From Nitratiruptor sp. (GTDB lineage: Bacteria; Campylobacterota; Campylobacteria; Campylobacterales; Nitratiruptoraceae): DNA of 64,000 nt. How positions within the stretch are numbered: position 1 is the first letter of the stretch; each line of letters opens with the position of its first letter. The notes below the pieces were generated by a model. It had not been told where the DNA came from, made no database searches, and saw only the letters and a list, made by a program, of their open reading frames with translations. Below are positions 16,840-24,915 of the stretch, one piece after another. Position numbers and translations under genes: made by a program. The stretch covers positions 82,075 through 146,074 of the forward strand of contig PUXW01000019.1 in the NCBI GenBank assembly GCA_009659925.1, in the 5' to 3' direction.

Positions 16840-17524
16840 GTGGCTGGTGGTTGCCTTCTTGATGGCTGGGTGTTGGGATGGGGGGCTTCAAGAGAGCCAG
16901 GAGAGTCTCTACCAGCGTCAACAAGAGTTGAGGAAGGAGATTCTTGAGGCCCGGGCCAAGGCCGATCGGGAGCGGGAACTCCTCTTGACCCAGACCCAGG
17001 AGCGTTTGGAGCGGCTCGCCTTGGAGCGGGCAAAAAGCGAGAGGGAGAAGGAGGTGGAGCTGGCGAGAATCCAGATGGAGCAAAAGCTCGCTTTGGCTCA
17101 GCTGGAACAAAAGTACCGCCTCGAGGAGCTCAAACTTCGCCAGGAGCAGGAGCGGCTAGAGCTTGAAAACCAGCGCCTCATCGCCCAAAAGGAGCTGGAG
17201 GTTAAAAAGCAGTTTATGATCTTTAGCCTCATCGCTCTAATGCTCATCCTCTTTGCGATCCTCATCGTCCTCTACTTCTACAAGAAGCGCAAAGATAAAC
17301 TCCAGGCCTACCATGACAATTTGGAAAAGTATTTCAAGATGAAGGAGAACGAGGCCAAGATCGCCATTGCCAACAAGATCATCGACACCATCGCGGATGG
17401 CAAGCTCACGCCAGAGCAGGAGCAGCGCCTTTTGGGAGTACTCAAGGGGGAGGGCAAGGAGCTGCCAAAGGAGATTAGAAGTGATGAAGCGATAGAGGCG
17501 GAGATCGACGATGGCAAGAGATAG
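16823..17524 (+). CDS. Coiled-coil lipoprotein with a second membrane anchor, unknown function
   Basis: A 233-residue protein beginning with a lipoprotein signal (WLVVAFLMAGC, cysteine at 17). A long glutamine/glutamate/arginine coiled coil covers roughly 25-125, followed by a hydrophobic helix FMIFSLIALMLILFAILIV and a second charged helix with KIIDTIADGKLTPEQEQRLL. The start at 16823, inside the end of dxr, has GGGAGG upstream. The topology would span the periplasm between lipid anchor and inner membrane, like a stalk or tether. No family recognised; it overlaps the next gene by 14 bases. Confidence 0.6.
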   Translation: MWHAVKWLVVAFLMAGCWDGGLQESQESLYQRQQELRKEILEARAKADRERELLLTQTQERLERLALERAKSEREKEVELARIQMEQKLALAQLEQKYRLEELKLRQEQERLELENQRLIAQKELEVKKQFMIFSLIALMLILFAILIVLYFYKKRKDKLQAYHDNLEKYFKMKENEAKIAIANKIIDTIADGKLTPEQEQRLLGVLKGEGKELPKEIRSDEAIEAEIDDGKR

Positions 17525-18062
17525 ATTTTTGATTCTTCATGGGTGGGGCGGAAGTGATTACCCCCACTGGCAGAGTTGGCTGGCTGGGGAATTGGCCAAG
17601 GATTATGGCATCGTCGCCTTTCCCCTCATCTACCACCCCCATCATCCAAACAAGAAGAAGTGGATAGCCCAGTTTCGCAAGTGGCTTGGGGAGTGTCAAC
17701 CGACGACGGTGATCTGCCACTCCCTGGCCTGTACCGTCTGGATGGCGCTGTGTGAGGAGGGAATCGATGAGGTGGAGCGGCTACTGCTTGTAGCCCCACC
17801 AAGTCGCTCGACGAAGATCGAGCTTTTGAAGCAGTTCTTTCCCCACCAGCTGCCAGAGAGTCTGTATGCGAGGGAGGCGACGCTGGTGGTCTCTACGAAT
17901 GATCCCTATTTGAGTATGGAGGAGGCCAAGGAGTATCGTGACCACTTTGGGTGCGAGATGGTGGTGCTCCAAAGTGCGGGTCATATCAACGCCGAGTCTG
18001 GCTATGGCCAGTGGCCCTGGGTACTGGAGTGGGCGAAGCGAGATAGTGGAGTTGTTTCATGA
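17511..18062 (+). CDS. RBBP9/YdeN-family serine hydrolase
   Basis: A 183-residue single-domain alpha/beta hydrolase. It has FLILHGWGGSDYPHWQSWL at the N-terminus, a nucleophile serine in ICHSLAC, an aspartate in STNDPYLS and the histidine in SAGHINAESGYGQWP, the triad arrangement of the RBBP9 family. Substrates of bacterial members are not established. It overlaps the lipoprotein gene and its stop overlaps a small downstream ORF by four bases. Confidence 0.82.
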   Translation: MARDRFLILHGWGGSDYPHWQSWLAGELAKDYGIVAFPLIYHPHHPNKKKWIAQFRKWLGECQPTTVICHSLACTVWMALCEEGIDEVERLLLVAPPSRSTKIELLKQFFPHQLPESLYAREATLVVSTNDPYLSMEEAKEYRDHFGCEMVVLQSAGHINAESGYGQWPWVLEWAKRDSGVVS

Positions 18063-18231
18063 GAGCTTTTATAGAGACGCTGCACAACATCTCTTTGGGG
18101 CTTTTTGTCAATGGCAGTATGGTATAATGCAAGGAGACCTTGACATTGCAAATAGTTTGATAGTTGGTTTTACAGTTGGATCGATGTTGCTACTTAATTT
18201 TGCAAAAGGAAAACTTGATGAGCGGGAATGA
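18059..18231 (+). pseudogene. Small membrane protein gene, apparently frameshifted
   Basis: ATG at 18059 (overlapping the hydrolase stop) reads RAFIETLHNISLGLFVNGSMV and stops at 18127. One frame over (a -1 shift near 18110-18118) continues as QYGIMQGDLDIANSLIVGFTVGSMLLLNFAKGKLDERE to 18231. The two pieces join smoothly into a roughly 57-residue two-helix membrane protein of a type seen as small hypotheticals in Campylobacterota. Possible explanations are real frame loss, programmed -1 slippage on the CTTTTTG run, a sequencing error, or two separate peptides. The DNA is more AT-rich than its surroundings. Confidence 0.45.
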
Positions 18232-18310
18232 AATTTTAGCGGTAGTTGCTGGTATCATTTTTGTAATTTCACTTTTTATTTATCTCAAAACGCCAAAACA
18301 TTCCCATTAA
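18218..18310 (+). CDS. 30-residue single-helix membrane peptide
   Basis: ATG at 18218 with AAGG seven bases upstream opens a frame for SGNEILAVVAGIIFVISLF, a canonical short transmembrane helix, ending in a lysine/histidine tail KTPKHSH. It overlaps the end of the preceding small ORF by 14 bases. The arrangement of two overlapping small membrane ORFs between the hydrolase and tsaD suggests a mini-operon. Too short for confident homology. Confidence 0.5.
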   Translation: MSGNEILAVVAGIIFVISLFIYLKTPKHSH

Positions 18311-18319
18311 GGTTCTTTA

Positions 18320-19309
18320 TTGATTCTCTCCATCGAGAGCAGTTGTGACGACAGCTCCATCGCCATTACCCGCATAGAGGATTACAAGCTCCTTTTTCAC
18401 AAAAAGATCTCCCAAGAATTGGAGCATAGCCGCTATGGAGGGGTGGTACCCGAGCTTGCCAGCCGGCTCCACGCCGAGGCGCTGCCAAGGATTTTGGAAG
18501 AGGCCAAAGAGTTTTTGCCCCATGTCAAAGCCATTGCGGTGACCAACGAGCCAGGGCTTTCGGTAACCCTCATGGAGGGTGTGATGATGGCAAAGGCCCT
18601 CCATCTAGCTCTTGGCAAGCCACTCATTGGCGTCAACCACCTGGTGGGCCATATCTATTCGCTTTTTATCGAACAAGAGGCCAGGCTTCCCAAAATGGTG
18701 CTCTTGGTCAGTGGTGGCCATACGATGATTTTGAATGTCAGGGGCTACAACGACGTCAAAGTCATCGCGACAACCCTCGATGATAGCTTTGGTGAGAGTT
18801 TCGATAAAGTGGCCAAGATGATGGGGCTTGGCTATCCTGGCGGACCTATTATCGAACAGCTTGCCAGAGAGGGAGACCCCAATCGCTTCGATTTTCCCGT
18901 ACCCCTCAAGAACTCCAAAGAGCTCGCCTTTAGCTACTCGGGCCTCAAAAACGCCGTGCGTTTAACCCTCGCCAAACTCACTCCCCTCTCGAAGCGGGAT
19001 ATGGCCGATGTCGCCGCCTCTTTTCAAAGGGCGGCCATCGAACATCTGCTTCAAAGGAGCAAGTTGGCCTGGGAGCGCTATGAACCTGGGGATTTCGCCA
19101 TCGTCGGGGGGGCGAGCGCCAATTTGGCCCTACGCCGCCTCTTTGAAGCTGAGTGTAGGAGGCGGGAAATCGCCATCGAGTTTGCCCCTTTGCACTTTTG
19201 TGCCGACAATGCCGCTATGATTGGCAGGGCCGCCATCGAGGGATACAAGCTGAAGCACTTCACTCCGATGGAAGAGCTCCAAGCCCGCCCGCGCAGCCAA
19301 TTTACTTAA
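18320..19309 (+). CDS. tsaD: tRNA N6-adenosine threonylcarbamoyltransferase
   Basis: A 329-residue ASKHA-fold enzyme. It starts [13 protein letters not shown], has the iron-binding histidines in NHLVGHIYS, the nucleotide loop LVSGGHTM and the C-terminal [11 protein letters not shown]. It installs t6A37 on ANN-decoding tRNAs together with TsaB and TsaE. The start is TTG with AAGG seven bases upstream; no ATG is close enough. It follows the small membrane ORFs by ten bases. Confidence 0.93.
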   Translation: MILSIESSCDDSSIAITRIEDYKLLFHKKISQELEHSRYGGVVPELASRLHAEALPRILEEAKEFLPHVKAIAVTNEPGLSVTLMEGVMMAKALHLALGKPLIGVNHLVGHIYSLFIEQEARLPKMVLLVSGGHTMILNVRGYNDVKVIATTLDDSFGESFDKVAKMMGLGYPGGPIIEQLAREGDPNRFDFPVPLKNSKELAFSYSGLKNAVRLTLAKLTPLSKRDMADVAASFQRAAIEHLLQRSKLAWERYEPGDFAIVGGASANLALRRLFEAECRRREIAIEFAPLHFCADNAAMIGRAAIEGYKLKHFTPMEELQARPRSQFT

Positions 19310-19380
19310 TTTTCCCTTATATCTCCAGATCAGCCCCCGTAAATAGGAGTGAATTTATCCTAATTTGCTACAATTTTGCA

Positions 19381-19401
19381 AAGTGCTTGGAACAAGCGCT
19401 T
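19381..19401 (+). promoter_or_regulatory. Hairpin or operator in the tpx leader
   Basis: AAGTGCTT (19381-19388) and AAGCGCTT (19394-19401) form an eight-base stem with one wobble pair around a GGAAC loop. It lies downstream of a plausible -10 TACAAT (about 19369-19374) and upstream of the GGGAGG ribosome site of tpx. It could be an operator for a peroxide-responsive repressor, but I cannot match a known box. Confidence 0.35.
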
Positions 19402-19429
19402 GAAAAACACGAAAAAAGGGAGGTTGCAC

Positions 19430-19945
19430 ATGGCAACTGTTACACTTAAAGGAAATCCTGTTGCTTTGGAAGGGAAAGAGATCAATGTTGGTGATGCGGC
19501 TCCTGAGGCTGTAGTAGTCACCACAGATCTGGCTGAAAAGAAGGTAGGTGGTGCCCAAGACAAGGTTCAAATGATCATTGTCGTTCCATCCCTTGATACT
19601 CCAGTGTGTGCCACCGAAACCCGCAAGTTCAACGAAGAGGCCGCCAAAATTGACGGCGTCGATGTAACTGTGGTCTCCATGGACCTGCCCTTTGCAAGCA
19701 AGCGGTTCTGCTCTACCGAAGGGGTTGAAAACCTCACTGTCGCTTCCGACTATCGTAATCGGGACTTTGGAGAGAAGTATGGGGTCGTCATCGCCGAGGG
19801 GCCACTCAAGGGAATCCTCGCTAGAGCCATCTTCGTCATCGATAAAAATGGGAATGTGGTCTACAAACAGCTCGTTCCCGAAATCACTCAAGAGCCCAAC
19901 TACGAAGAGGCTCTCGAAGCCGCTCGCAAGGCTGCAGCTGCCTAA
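19430..19945 (+). CDS. tpx: Thiol peroxidase
   Basis: A 171-residue atypical 2-Cys peroxiredoxin. It has VTLKGNPVALEGKEINVGDAAP at the start, the peroxidatic cysteine in LDTPVCATET and the resolving cysteine in SKRFCSTEG, the two-cysteine spacing of Tpx. It reduces hydroperoxides with thioredoxin. GGGAGG is six bases upstream of the start at 19430. Codon choice looks more biased than in neighbours, in line with high expression. Single-gene unit between tsaD and the convergent murB. Confidence 0.94.
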   Translation: MATVTLKGNPVALEGKEINVGDAAPEAVVVTTDLAEKKVGGAQDKVQMIIVVPSLDTPVCATETRKFNEEAAKIDGVDVTVVSMDLPFASKRFCSTEGVENLTVASDYRNRDFGEKYGVVIAEGPLKGILARAIFVIDKNGNVVYKQLVPEITQEPNYEEALEAARKAAAA

Positions 19946-19958
19946 AGTGGCCTAGAAC

Positions 19959-19976
19959 GGGGCCTTGGGCCCCAAG
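19959..19976. terminator. GC-rich hairpin between convergent tpx and murB
   Basis: GGGGCC-TTG-GGCCCC (19959-19973), overlapping an alternative CTTGGG-C-CCCAAG stem (19964-19976), lies between the stops of tpx and murB. It could act as a terminator in both directions, although there is no U-tract on either side. Confidence 0.4.
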
Positions 19977-19979
19977 CTG

Positions 19980-20783
19980 CTACGGAGGGGGAGGGGAGCC
20001 CTCCGTATCGAGGATGATGATCTCTTCTTCCAAGACCACTCCAAAGTGCTCATAGACCCGTTTCTTGGCTAGCTGGATGAGCGCTACCGCCTCATCAAAG
20101 GTTCCACCACCCAGATTGATCAAAAAGTTGGCATGTTTGGGGCTAAAGGCCATTCCTCCACGACGAAATCCCCGTAACCCGACACTTTCCAGGAGGGCTC
20201 CAGCATAGTGGCCTGGAGGATTTTTAAAGCAGCTTCCAGCACTTGGCTCTTTGGGCTGTCTTTGGGCGATAGAGCGGATTTGCTGGTAGAGAGCATGGTC
20301 GAAGCCAGCTTCGATAGTGAAAGAGGCTTGGTAGATGATGGTATCGATCCGGCTACGCCGATAGGCAAGGCCCAGCTCCTTGGCTGGGAGTACTCCATAG
20401 GCTGTCCTAATCTGGCAAAGGCGATCCTTGATCTCGTGGCCCCCTGCTCCAGCATTCATCTTGATGGCTCCTCCAATGGTGCCTGGAATTTTTGCGAGGA
20501 ACTCCAACCCTCCGATATTGTGGCGCTGGCAGAAGGCGACGATTCGTCCCGTGGGGGTGGCTCCTCCCACTACGAGCCGGTTTCCTTCGAGATGGATGGA
20601 GTTGAAGGGGCGTCCGAGGATGGCTAGGGGAGGGGGCGTTGGGGAGATGAGGGTGTTGTTGGCTTTGCCAAGGATGGTATACTCCCGATCGAAGAGGGGA
20701 TCGATCTCATTGATCACCTCGATGGCAACCCGGGGTCCGATGCGGATCGAGCTGTAGCGGCTCAAATCGATGGAGCGCTTCAT
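19980..20783 (-). CDS. murB: UDP-N-acetylenolpyruvoylglucosamine reductase
   Basis: A 267-residue FAD enzyme of peptidoglycan synthesis. It has YTILGKANNTLIS (FAD-binding strand-loop), FLAKIPGTIGGAIKMNAGAGG and the active-site GSCFKNPPGHYAG with the serine donor, plus KHANFLINLGGGTF. It is a short (type II-like) MurB as usual in Campylobacterota. Start at 20783 overlaps the mqnD stop by four bases; the frame extends to 20846 without a ribosome site. Confidence 0.9.
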   Translation of the reverse strand: MKRSIDLSRYSSIRIGPRVAIEVINEIDPLFDREYTILGKANNTLISPTPPPLAILGRPFNSIHLEGNRLVVGGATPTGRIVAFCQRHNIGGLEFLAKIPGTIGGAIKMNAGAGGHEIKDRLCQIRTAYGVLPAKELGLAYRRSRIDTIIYQASFTIEAGFDHALYQQIRSIAQRQPKEPSAGSCFKNPPGHYAGALLESVGLRGFRRGGMAFSPKHANFLINLGGGTFDEAVALIQLAKKRVYEHFGVVLEEEIIILDTEGSPPPP

Positions 20784-21646
20784 GAGTCTAAGCGCAGCCT
20801 TTTGTACTCGATGGGAATGAGGAAGTCTTTGGCTCGGATGGGACACTCATATTCTCCATGTTCGTAGCCGATGGCGAAGAGGCGATCGAGGGCTCGCAAT
20901 TGGCGCTCATCCATCGTGATGGAGGCCTCGTTGGCATAAAGGTCGAGGTATCGATCCAGCTGGCGCTCCTGCACCCGGACCAAATTGCGCTCCAGGAGCA
21001 TTTGGCTGAGCAACTTCTTGTGATCGTTGGCGATCCGGACCGCTTTGGTGAGGATCTCCTCGATCTCGATGGCCCGCAGCAAGGGAATGGAGCGGCGCAA
21101 CACCATGCCTCCCAAGGGCAGAGGGAGCTCTTCGCCGGCCAACTCCACCCAGATATCCCAGAGCTCCCGTTCTACTTCCAGCCTTTCGTCAAAATCGAGG
21201 ATCGACTCGTGGATGAGGACCCCTGCATCCACCTCGCCCTGCAAGATCGCCTCCTCGATCTGGAGGAAGTTCATGTAGACGATTCTGGCCTTGGGATAGG
21301 CGATGCGAAAGAGCAACGCGTTGGTGGTGTGGCGCCCACTGAGAGCCACCTTGAAGTTGGGGCGCAGCCGCTTGCCCTTAGGCTTGACGAGTTTGGGTCC
21401 ATAGCCATAGCCAAAGCTCACCGCCGTGCGCAAAAGGGCATACTCGTGGCGGATTTTGGGATAGAGGGCGAAGCTGATGGCGCTGATATCGTAGTAGCTG
21501 GCCAGGGCCTTTTGATTGAGGGTCTCGATGTCGAGGGCGTCATTGCGAAAATTTATCCTTGGATGGCTCACCCACCCAAAAGCGATGGCATAATACATGA
21601 AGAGATCATCTGCATCCGGAGAGTGGGCGAGGGTGTAGCAACTCAT
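20780..21646 (-). CDS. mqnD: 1,4-dihydroxy-6-naphthoate synthase (futalosine pathway)
   Basis: A 288-residue periplasmic-binding-protein-fold enzyme starting LAHSPDADDLFMYYAI, the MqnD signature, with ALSGRHTTNALLF and DAGVLIHESILDFD. It converts cyclic dehypoxanthine futalosine to dihydroxynaphthoate on the alternative route to menaquinone used by Campylobacterota. Start at 21646 chosen where conserved sequence begins; the frame opens earlier at 21712. mqnA, the first enzyme of the route, is at 38430. Confidence 0.9.
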   Translation of the reverse strand: MSCYTLAHSPDADDLFMYYAIAFGWVSHPRINFRNDALDIETLNQKALASYYDISAISFALYPKIRHEYALLRTAVSFGYGYGPKLVKPKGKRLRPNFKVALSGRHTTNALLFRIAYPKARIVYMNFLQIEEAILQGEVDAGVLIHESILDFDERLEVERELWDIWVELAGEELPLPLGGMVLRRSIPLLRAIEIEEILTKAVRIANDHKKLLSQMLLERNLVRVQERQLDRYLDLYANEASITMDERQLRALDRLFAIGYEHGEYECPIRAKDFLIPIEYKRLRLDS

Positions 21647-21713
21647 GGTCCATCCTGGAATCGGGGTGACTTTTGTTAGGCTAATTGTCGCACACAAAGG
21701 AGAAATTTTCAAG

Positions 21714-21821
21714 ATGGGAGCCTCATATGAGATGGATCAGAGGGAGCTTGTGGATTTGGAGGAGCTCAAAGAGAGCCGCCGGCTCTTGATCTGTTTCGAG
21801 GATTTTTATATATTCCACTAG
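21714..21821 (+). CDS. Possible 35-residue peptide upstream of recA
   Basis: ATG at 21714 with AAGGAG 11 bases upstream reads an acidic, soluble peptide (ASYEMDQRELVDLEELKESR then RLLICFEDFYIFH) to TAG at 21821. It lies in the 233-base interval between mqnD and recA, which otherwise holds only the recA promoter region (an AT-rich TAAAATAAT about 25 bases before the recA start). It may be a real small gene, a remnant or chance. Confidence 0.3.
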   Translation: MGASYEMDQRELVDLEELKESRRLLICFEDFYIFH

Positions 21822-21879
21822 GCTTTAGCCTCCCTTTACCCAAAGAGGATAAAATAATAAAAATTGCAAAGAGGAAGGC

Positions 21880-22914
21880 ATGGATCCAAACAAGCAAAAA
21901 GCCCTGGAACTTGCGATCAAACAGATCGACAAAGCCTTTGGCAAGGGTGCTCTGGTCAAGTTGGGTGAGAAGGAGATCGAGCCCATCGCTTCCATTTCCA
22001 CCGGTTCCTTAGGGCTCGATATGGCCCTTGGGATCGGTGGCGTGCCCCGGGGGCGAATCGTGGAGATCTACGGGCCGGAGAGTAGCGGGAAGACCACATT
22101 GGCCTTGCAGGTAATTGCCGAAGCCCAGCGTCAAGGGGGGGTTGCCGCCTTCATCGACGCCGAGCATGCCCTCGATGTCCACTATGCCAAGAATCTCGGG
22201 GTTCAAGTCGACGATCTGCTGGTCTCCCAGCCCGATTTTGGGGAGCAGGCCCTCGATATCGTTGAGACCCTGGCCCGGAGCGGGGCTGTCGATGTGATCG
22301 TCGTGGATTCGGTGGCAGCCCTCACCCCAAAGGCGGAGATCGAAGGGGAGATGGGGGATGCCCATGTGGGGTTGCAGGCCCGCCTCATGAGCCAGGCTCT
22401 GCGTAAGCTCACGGGGGTGGTCCACAAGATGAACACCACCGTCATCTTCATCAACCAGATCCGGATGAAGATCGGGCAGATGGGATATGGATCGCCGGAG
22501 ACCACGACAGGGGGGAACGCCCTGAAGTTCTACGCCTCGGTCCGGATCGACGTGCGCCGGATTGGGAGCCTTAAACAGGGGGACAATCAAATTGGCAACC
22601 GGGTGCGGGCCAAGGTGGTCAAGAATAAGGTCGCCCCTCCCTTTCGCCAGGCCGAATTTGATATTATGTTTGGCGAGGGAATCAGCAAAGAGGGGGAACT
22701 CATCGATTACGGGGTGAAACTGGAGATCATCGACAAGAGTGGGAGCTGGTTCAGCTACAAGGACATGAAGCTTGGCCAAGGGCGTGAGAACGCCAAGAAG
22801 TACCTCAAAGAACATCCAGAAGTGGCCCAAGAGATCGAAGAGGAGATCCGCCGATCCTTGGGGATGAACGACGCCTTAATGGTGATTCCCCAAGAGGAGA
22901 TGATCGAAGAGTAA
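21880..22914 (+). CDS. recA: Recombinase RecA
   Basis: A 344-residue RecA with Walker [19 protein letters not shown] as Walker B, the DNA-binding loop [20 protein letters not shown] and the Mg-dependent core [12 protein letters not shown]. It forms filaments on single-stranded DNA for recombination and repair. AAGAGG precedes the start. Followed by eno 11 bases later, then ftsB-like and AMIN genes, an order shared with Campylobacter. Confidence 0.98.
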   Translation: MDPNKQKALELAIKQIDKAFGKGALVKLGEKEIEPIASISTGSLGLDMALGIGGVPRGRIVEIYGPESSGKTTLALQVIAEAQRQGGVAAFIDAEHALDVHYAKNLGVQVDDLLVSQPDFGEQALDIVETLARSGAVDVIVVDSVAALTPKAEIEGEMGDAHVGLQARLMSQALRKLTGVVHKMNTTVIFINQIRMKIGQMGYGSPETTTGGNALKFYASVRIDVRRIGSLKQGDNQIGNRVRAKVVKNKVAPPFRQAEFDIMFGEGISKEGELIDYGVKLEIIDKSGSWFSYKDMKLGQGRENAKKYLKEHPEVAQEIEEEIRRSLGMNDALMVIPQEEMIEE

Positions 22915-22925
22915 AGGAGTCTGGA

Positions 22926-24194
22926 ATGGTCTATATCGATCGCATCAGTGCCCAGGAGGTCTTGGATAGCCGGGGCAATCCGACCGTTAAAGCAACCGTC
23001 GTCTTGAGCGATGGCACCATCGCCAGCGCCATCGTTCCAAGTGGAGCCAGCACTGGAAAGCGGGAGGCCCTGGAGCTGCGGGACGGGGGTGAGCGGTTCT
23101 TGGGCAAAGGCGTTTTGAAAGCCTGTGAGAATGTGGAGGTGGCCATCGCCGACGAACTGGTGGGCCTGAGCCCCTACAACCAAGCCCAAATCGACATGAT
23201 CATGCAAGAGCTCGATGGGACCGAGAACTACTCCAAACTCGGGGCCAATGCGGTCCTTGGAGTCTCGATGGCCGTAGCCCGGGCGGCGGCCAAGAGTTTG
23301 AACCTGCCCCTCTACCGCTACTTGGGGGGGTCCAACGCCATGGTCCTTCCCGTTCCGATGCTCAACATCATCAACGGCGGGGCCCACGCCAACAACGGGG
23401 TCGACCTGCAAGAGTACATGATCATGCCCACAGGTTTCGATGAGTTCAAGGAGGCTCTAAGAGCCAGTGTGGAGATCTACCAGACCCTCAAGAAGCTCCT
23501 GGCCCAAGAGGGCTTTTCCACCGCCCTCGGGGATGAGGGGGGATTTGCTCCCGATTTCAAGAACAACCAGGAGCCCATCGAGTATATCCTGCGGGCCATC
23601 GAAGCTGCAGGCTATCGTCCTGAGGAGCAGGTAGTCCTCGCCCTCGATGCAGCCAGTAGCGAGTTCTATCGCGATGGGTTCTACCATCTTGCCGGAGAGG
23701 GGCGCCAGCTCACCAGTGACGAGTTGATCCAGTACTACGAGGAGCTAGTGGAGCGCTATCCGATCCGAAGCATCGAAGATGGAATGGCCGAGGACGATTG
23801 GGAGGGGTGGCGCAAACTGACGGAACGCCTTGGGGATCGGATTCAGCTTGTGGGGGATGACCTTTTCGTAACCAACAAGGCGATTCTAGCGGAGGGTGTC
23901 GGCCAGGGGGTTGCCAACGCCATCCTCATCAAACCCAACCAGATCGGAACCATCACCCAGACCATGGAGACGGTCCGTTTTGCCCAGCGAAGTTCTTATC
24001 GCTCCATCATGAGCCATCGCAGTGGCGAGAGTGAGGATCCCTTCATCGCCGATTTTGCTGTAGGGCTCAATACGGGCCAGATCAAAACGGGAGCTCCGGC
24101 CCGGGGTGAGCGTACCGCCAAGTACAATCGACTCTTGGAGATCGAGAGGGATCTGATCTTTGGCGAATACATCGGGAAGGAGCTCTTTGATTGA
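22926..24194 (+). CDS. eno: Enolase
   Basis: A 422-residue enolase with the start [18 protein letters not shown], the substrate loop [15 protein letters not shown], the catalytic [10 protein letters not shown] and [18 protein letters not shown]. It interconverts 2-phosphoglycerate and phosphoenolpyruvate; in an autotroph it serves gluconeogenesis. Its stop overlaps the TTG start of the next gene. Confidence 0.98.
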   Translation: MVYIDRISAQEVLDSRGNPTVKATVVLSDGTIASAIVPSGASTGKREALELRDGGERFLGKGVLKACENVEVAIADELVGLSPYNQAQIDMIMQELDGTENYSKLGANAVLGVSMAVARAAAKSLNLPLYRYLGGSNAMVLPVPMLNIINGGAHANNGVDLQEYMIMPTGFDEFKEALRASVEIYQTLKKLLAQEGFSTALGDEGGFAPDFKNNQEPIEYILRAIEAAGYRPEEQVVLALDAASSEFYRDGFYHLAGEGRQLTSDELIQYYEELVERYPIRSIEDGMAEDDWEGWRKLTERLGDRIQLVGDDLFVTNKAILAEGVGQGVANAILIKPNQIGTITQTMETVRFAQRSSYRSIMSHRSGESEDPFIADFAVGLNTGQIKTGAPARGERTAKYNRLLEIERDLIFGEYIGKELFD

Positions 24195-24475
24195 ACCACC
24201 AGCTTGACGATGAGATCCGCCAGGAGCTCCTGGCCAAATCGGGATATGGGGGGCTCTTTCGCCTCTTTGGCCGCTACCTCTTCTTTGGCGCCATCCTCGT
24301 AGCTCTAGCGGTCTATGTGGGGCTCCTCTTTTTTGGCCCCAACTCCCTGGAGGTACTCTTGGAGCTTCGAGCTCAAAAGAGGAGTTTGGAGCAGAGTATC
24401 GAGTTCTTGAAGAAGGAGAACGCCAAGTTGCAAAAGGAGTACTTCGAACTCAAGGAGCTGGAGGCCGAAGAGTGA
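24191..24475 (+). CDS. FtsB/DivIC-like septum formation initiator
   Basis: A 94-residue bitopic protein: cytoplasmic N-terminus, one membrane helix ([19 protein letters not shown], about 31-49) and a periplasmic coiled coil ([20 protein letters not shown]). This is the architecture of FtsB/DivIC, part of the FtsQLB division complex. The TTG start overlaps the eno stop (TTGA). The position after recA-eno matches the conserved Campylobacter arrangement. Assignment rests on architecture and context. Confidence 0.7.
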   Translation: MNHQLDDEIRQELLAKSGYGGLFRLFGRYLFFGAILVALAVYVGLLFFGPNSLEVLLELRAQKRSLEQSIEFLKKENAKLQKEYFELKELEAEE

Positions 24476-24915
24476 AGGGACTCCCTCTCCTTCTGGCCCT
24501 CTCCGTGCTCTTGGCCCGGGAAAATCCCTTCGTCCTCCCCGATCACCTCTCGGCGCCCCCCATCCATTCCTTTCCCACCTTGCCCTCCCATCCATCCCCT
24601 TCTCCAGCTCCCAAGGCCAAAGTTCCCCAGCTCCAACGGGATCTGGGCTTCATCCAATTCCATATCGAAGGGGATCGCCTCGTAGTGCGCACCCGAGATC
24701 CGATCAAGCGGATCTTCACCCTCGACCGGCCTCGCAAGGTGGTCTTCGATTTCGCCAAGTCTCGGGATTTCGGTACGAAGCGGCTCTCCTTCGACCATCC
24801 CCATTTTCCCGAGATTACCCTCGGAGCCCACAAGAGCTTCTATCGGGTCGCCATCCGCCTCAAGTGTCAAAATCCCCAGATCGATCGGTCCAACCTCGCG
24901 GTTGTGTGCCACTAG
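24472..24915 (+). CDS. Exported AMIN-domain protein
   Basis: A 147-residue protein with a signal peptide (LPLLLALSVLLA), a proline-rich linker (about 20-45) and an AMIN-like beta domain (LVVRTRDPIKRIFTLDRPRKVVFDF). AMIN domains bind peptidoglycan or target proteins to the septum or secretion machinery. It starts with GTG overlapping the previous stop. Its last 56 bases overlap the convergent antiporter gene, so the final residues may not be conserved. Confidence 0.65.
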   Translation: MKGLPLLLALSVLLARENPFVLPDHLSAPPIHSFPTLPSHPSPSPAPKAKVPQLQRDLGFIQFHIEGDRLVVRTRDPIKRIFTLDRPRKVVFDFAKSRDFGTKRLSFDHPHFPEITLGAHKSFYRVAIRLKCQNPQIDRSNLAVVCH

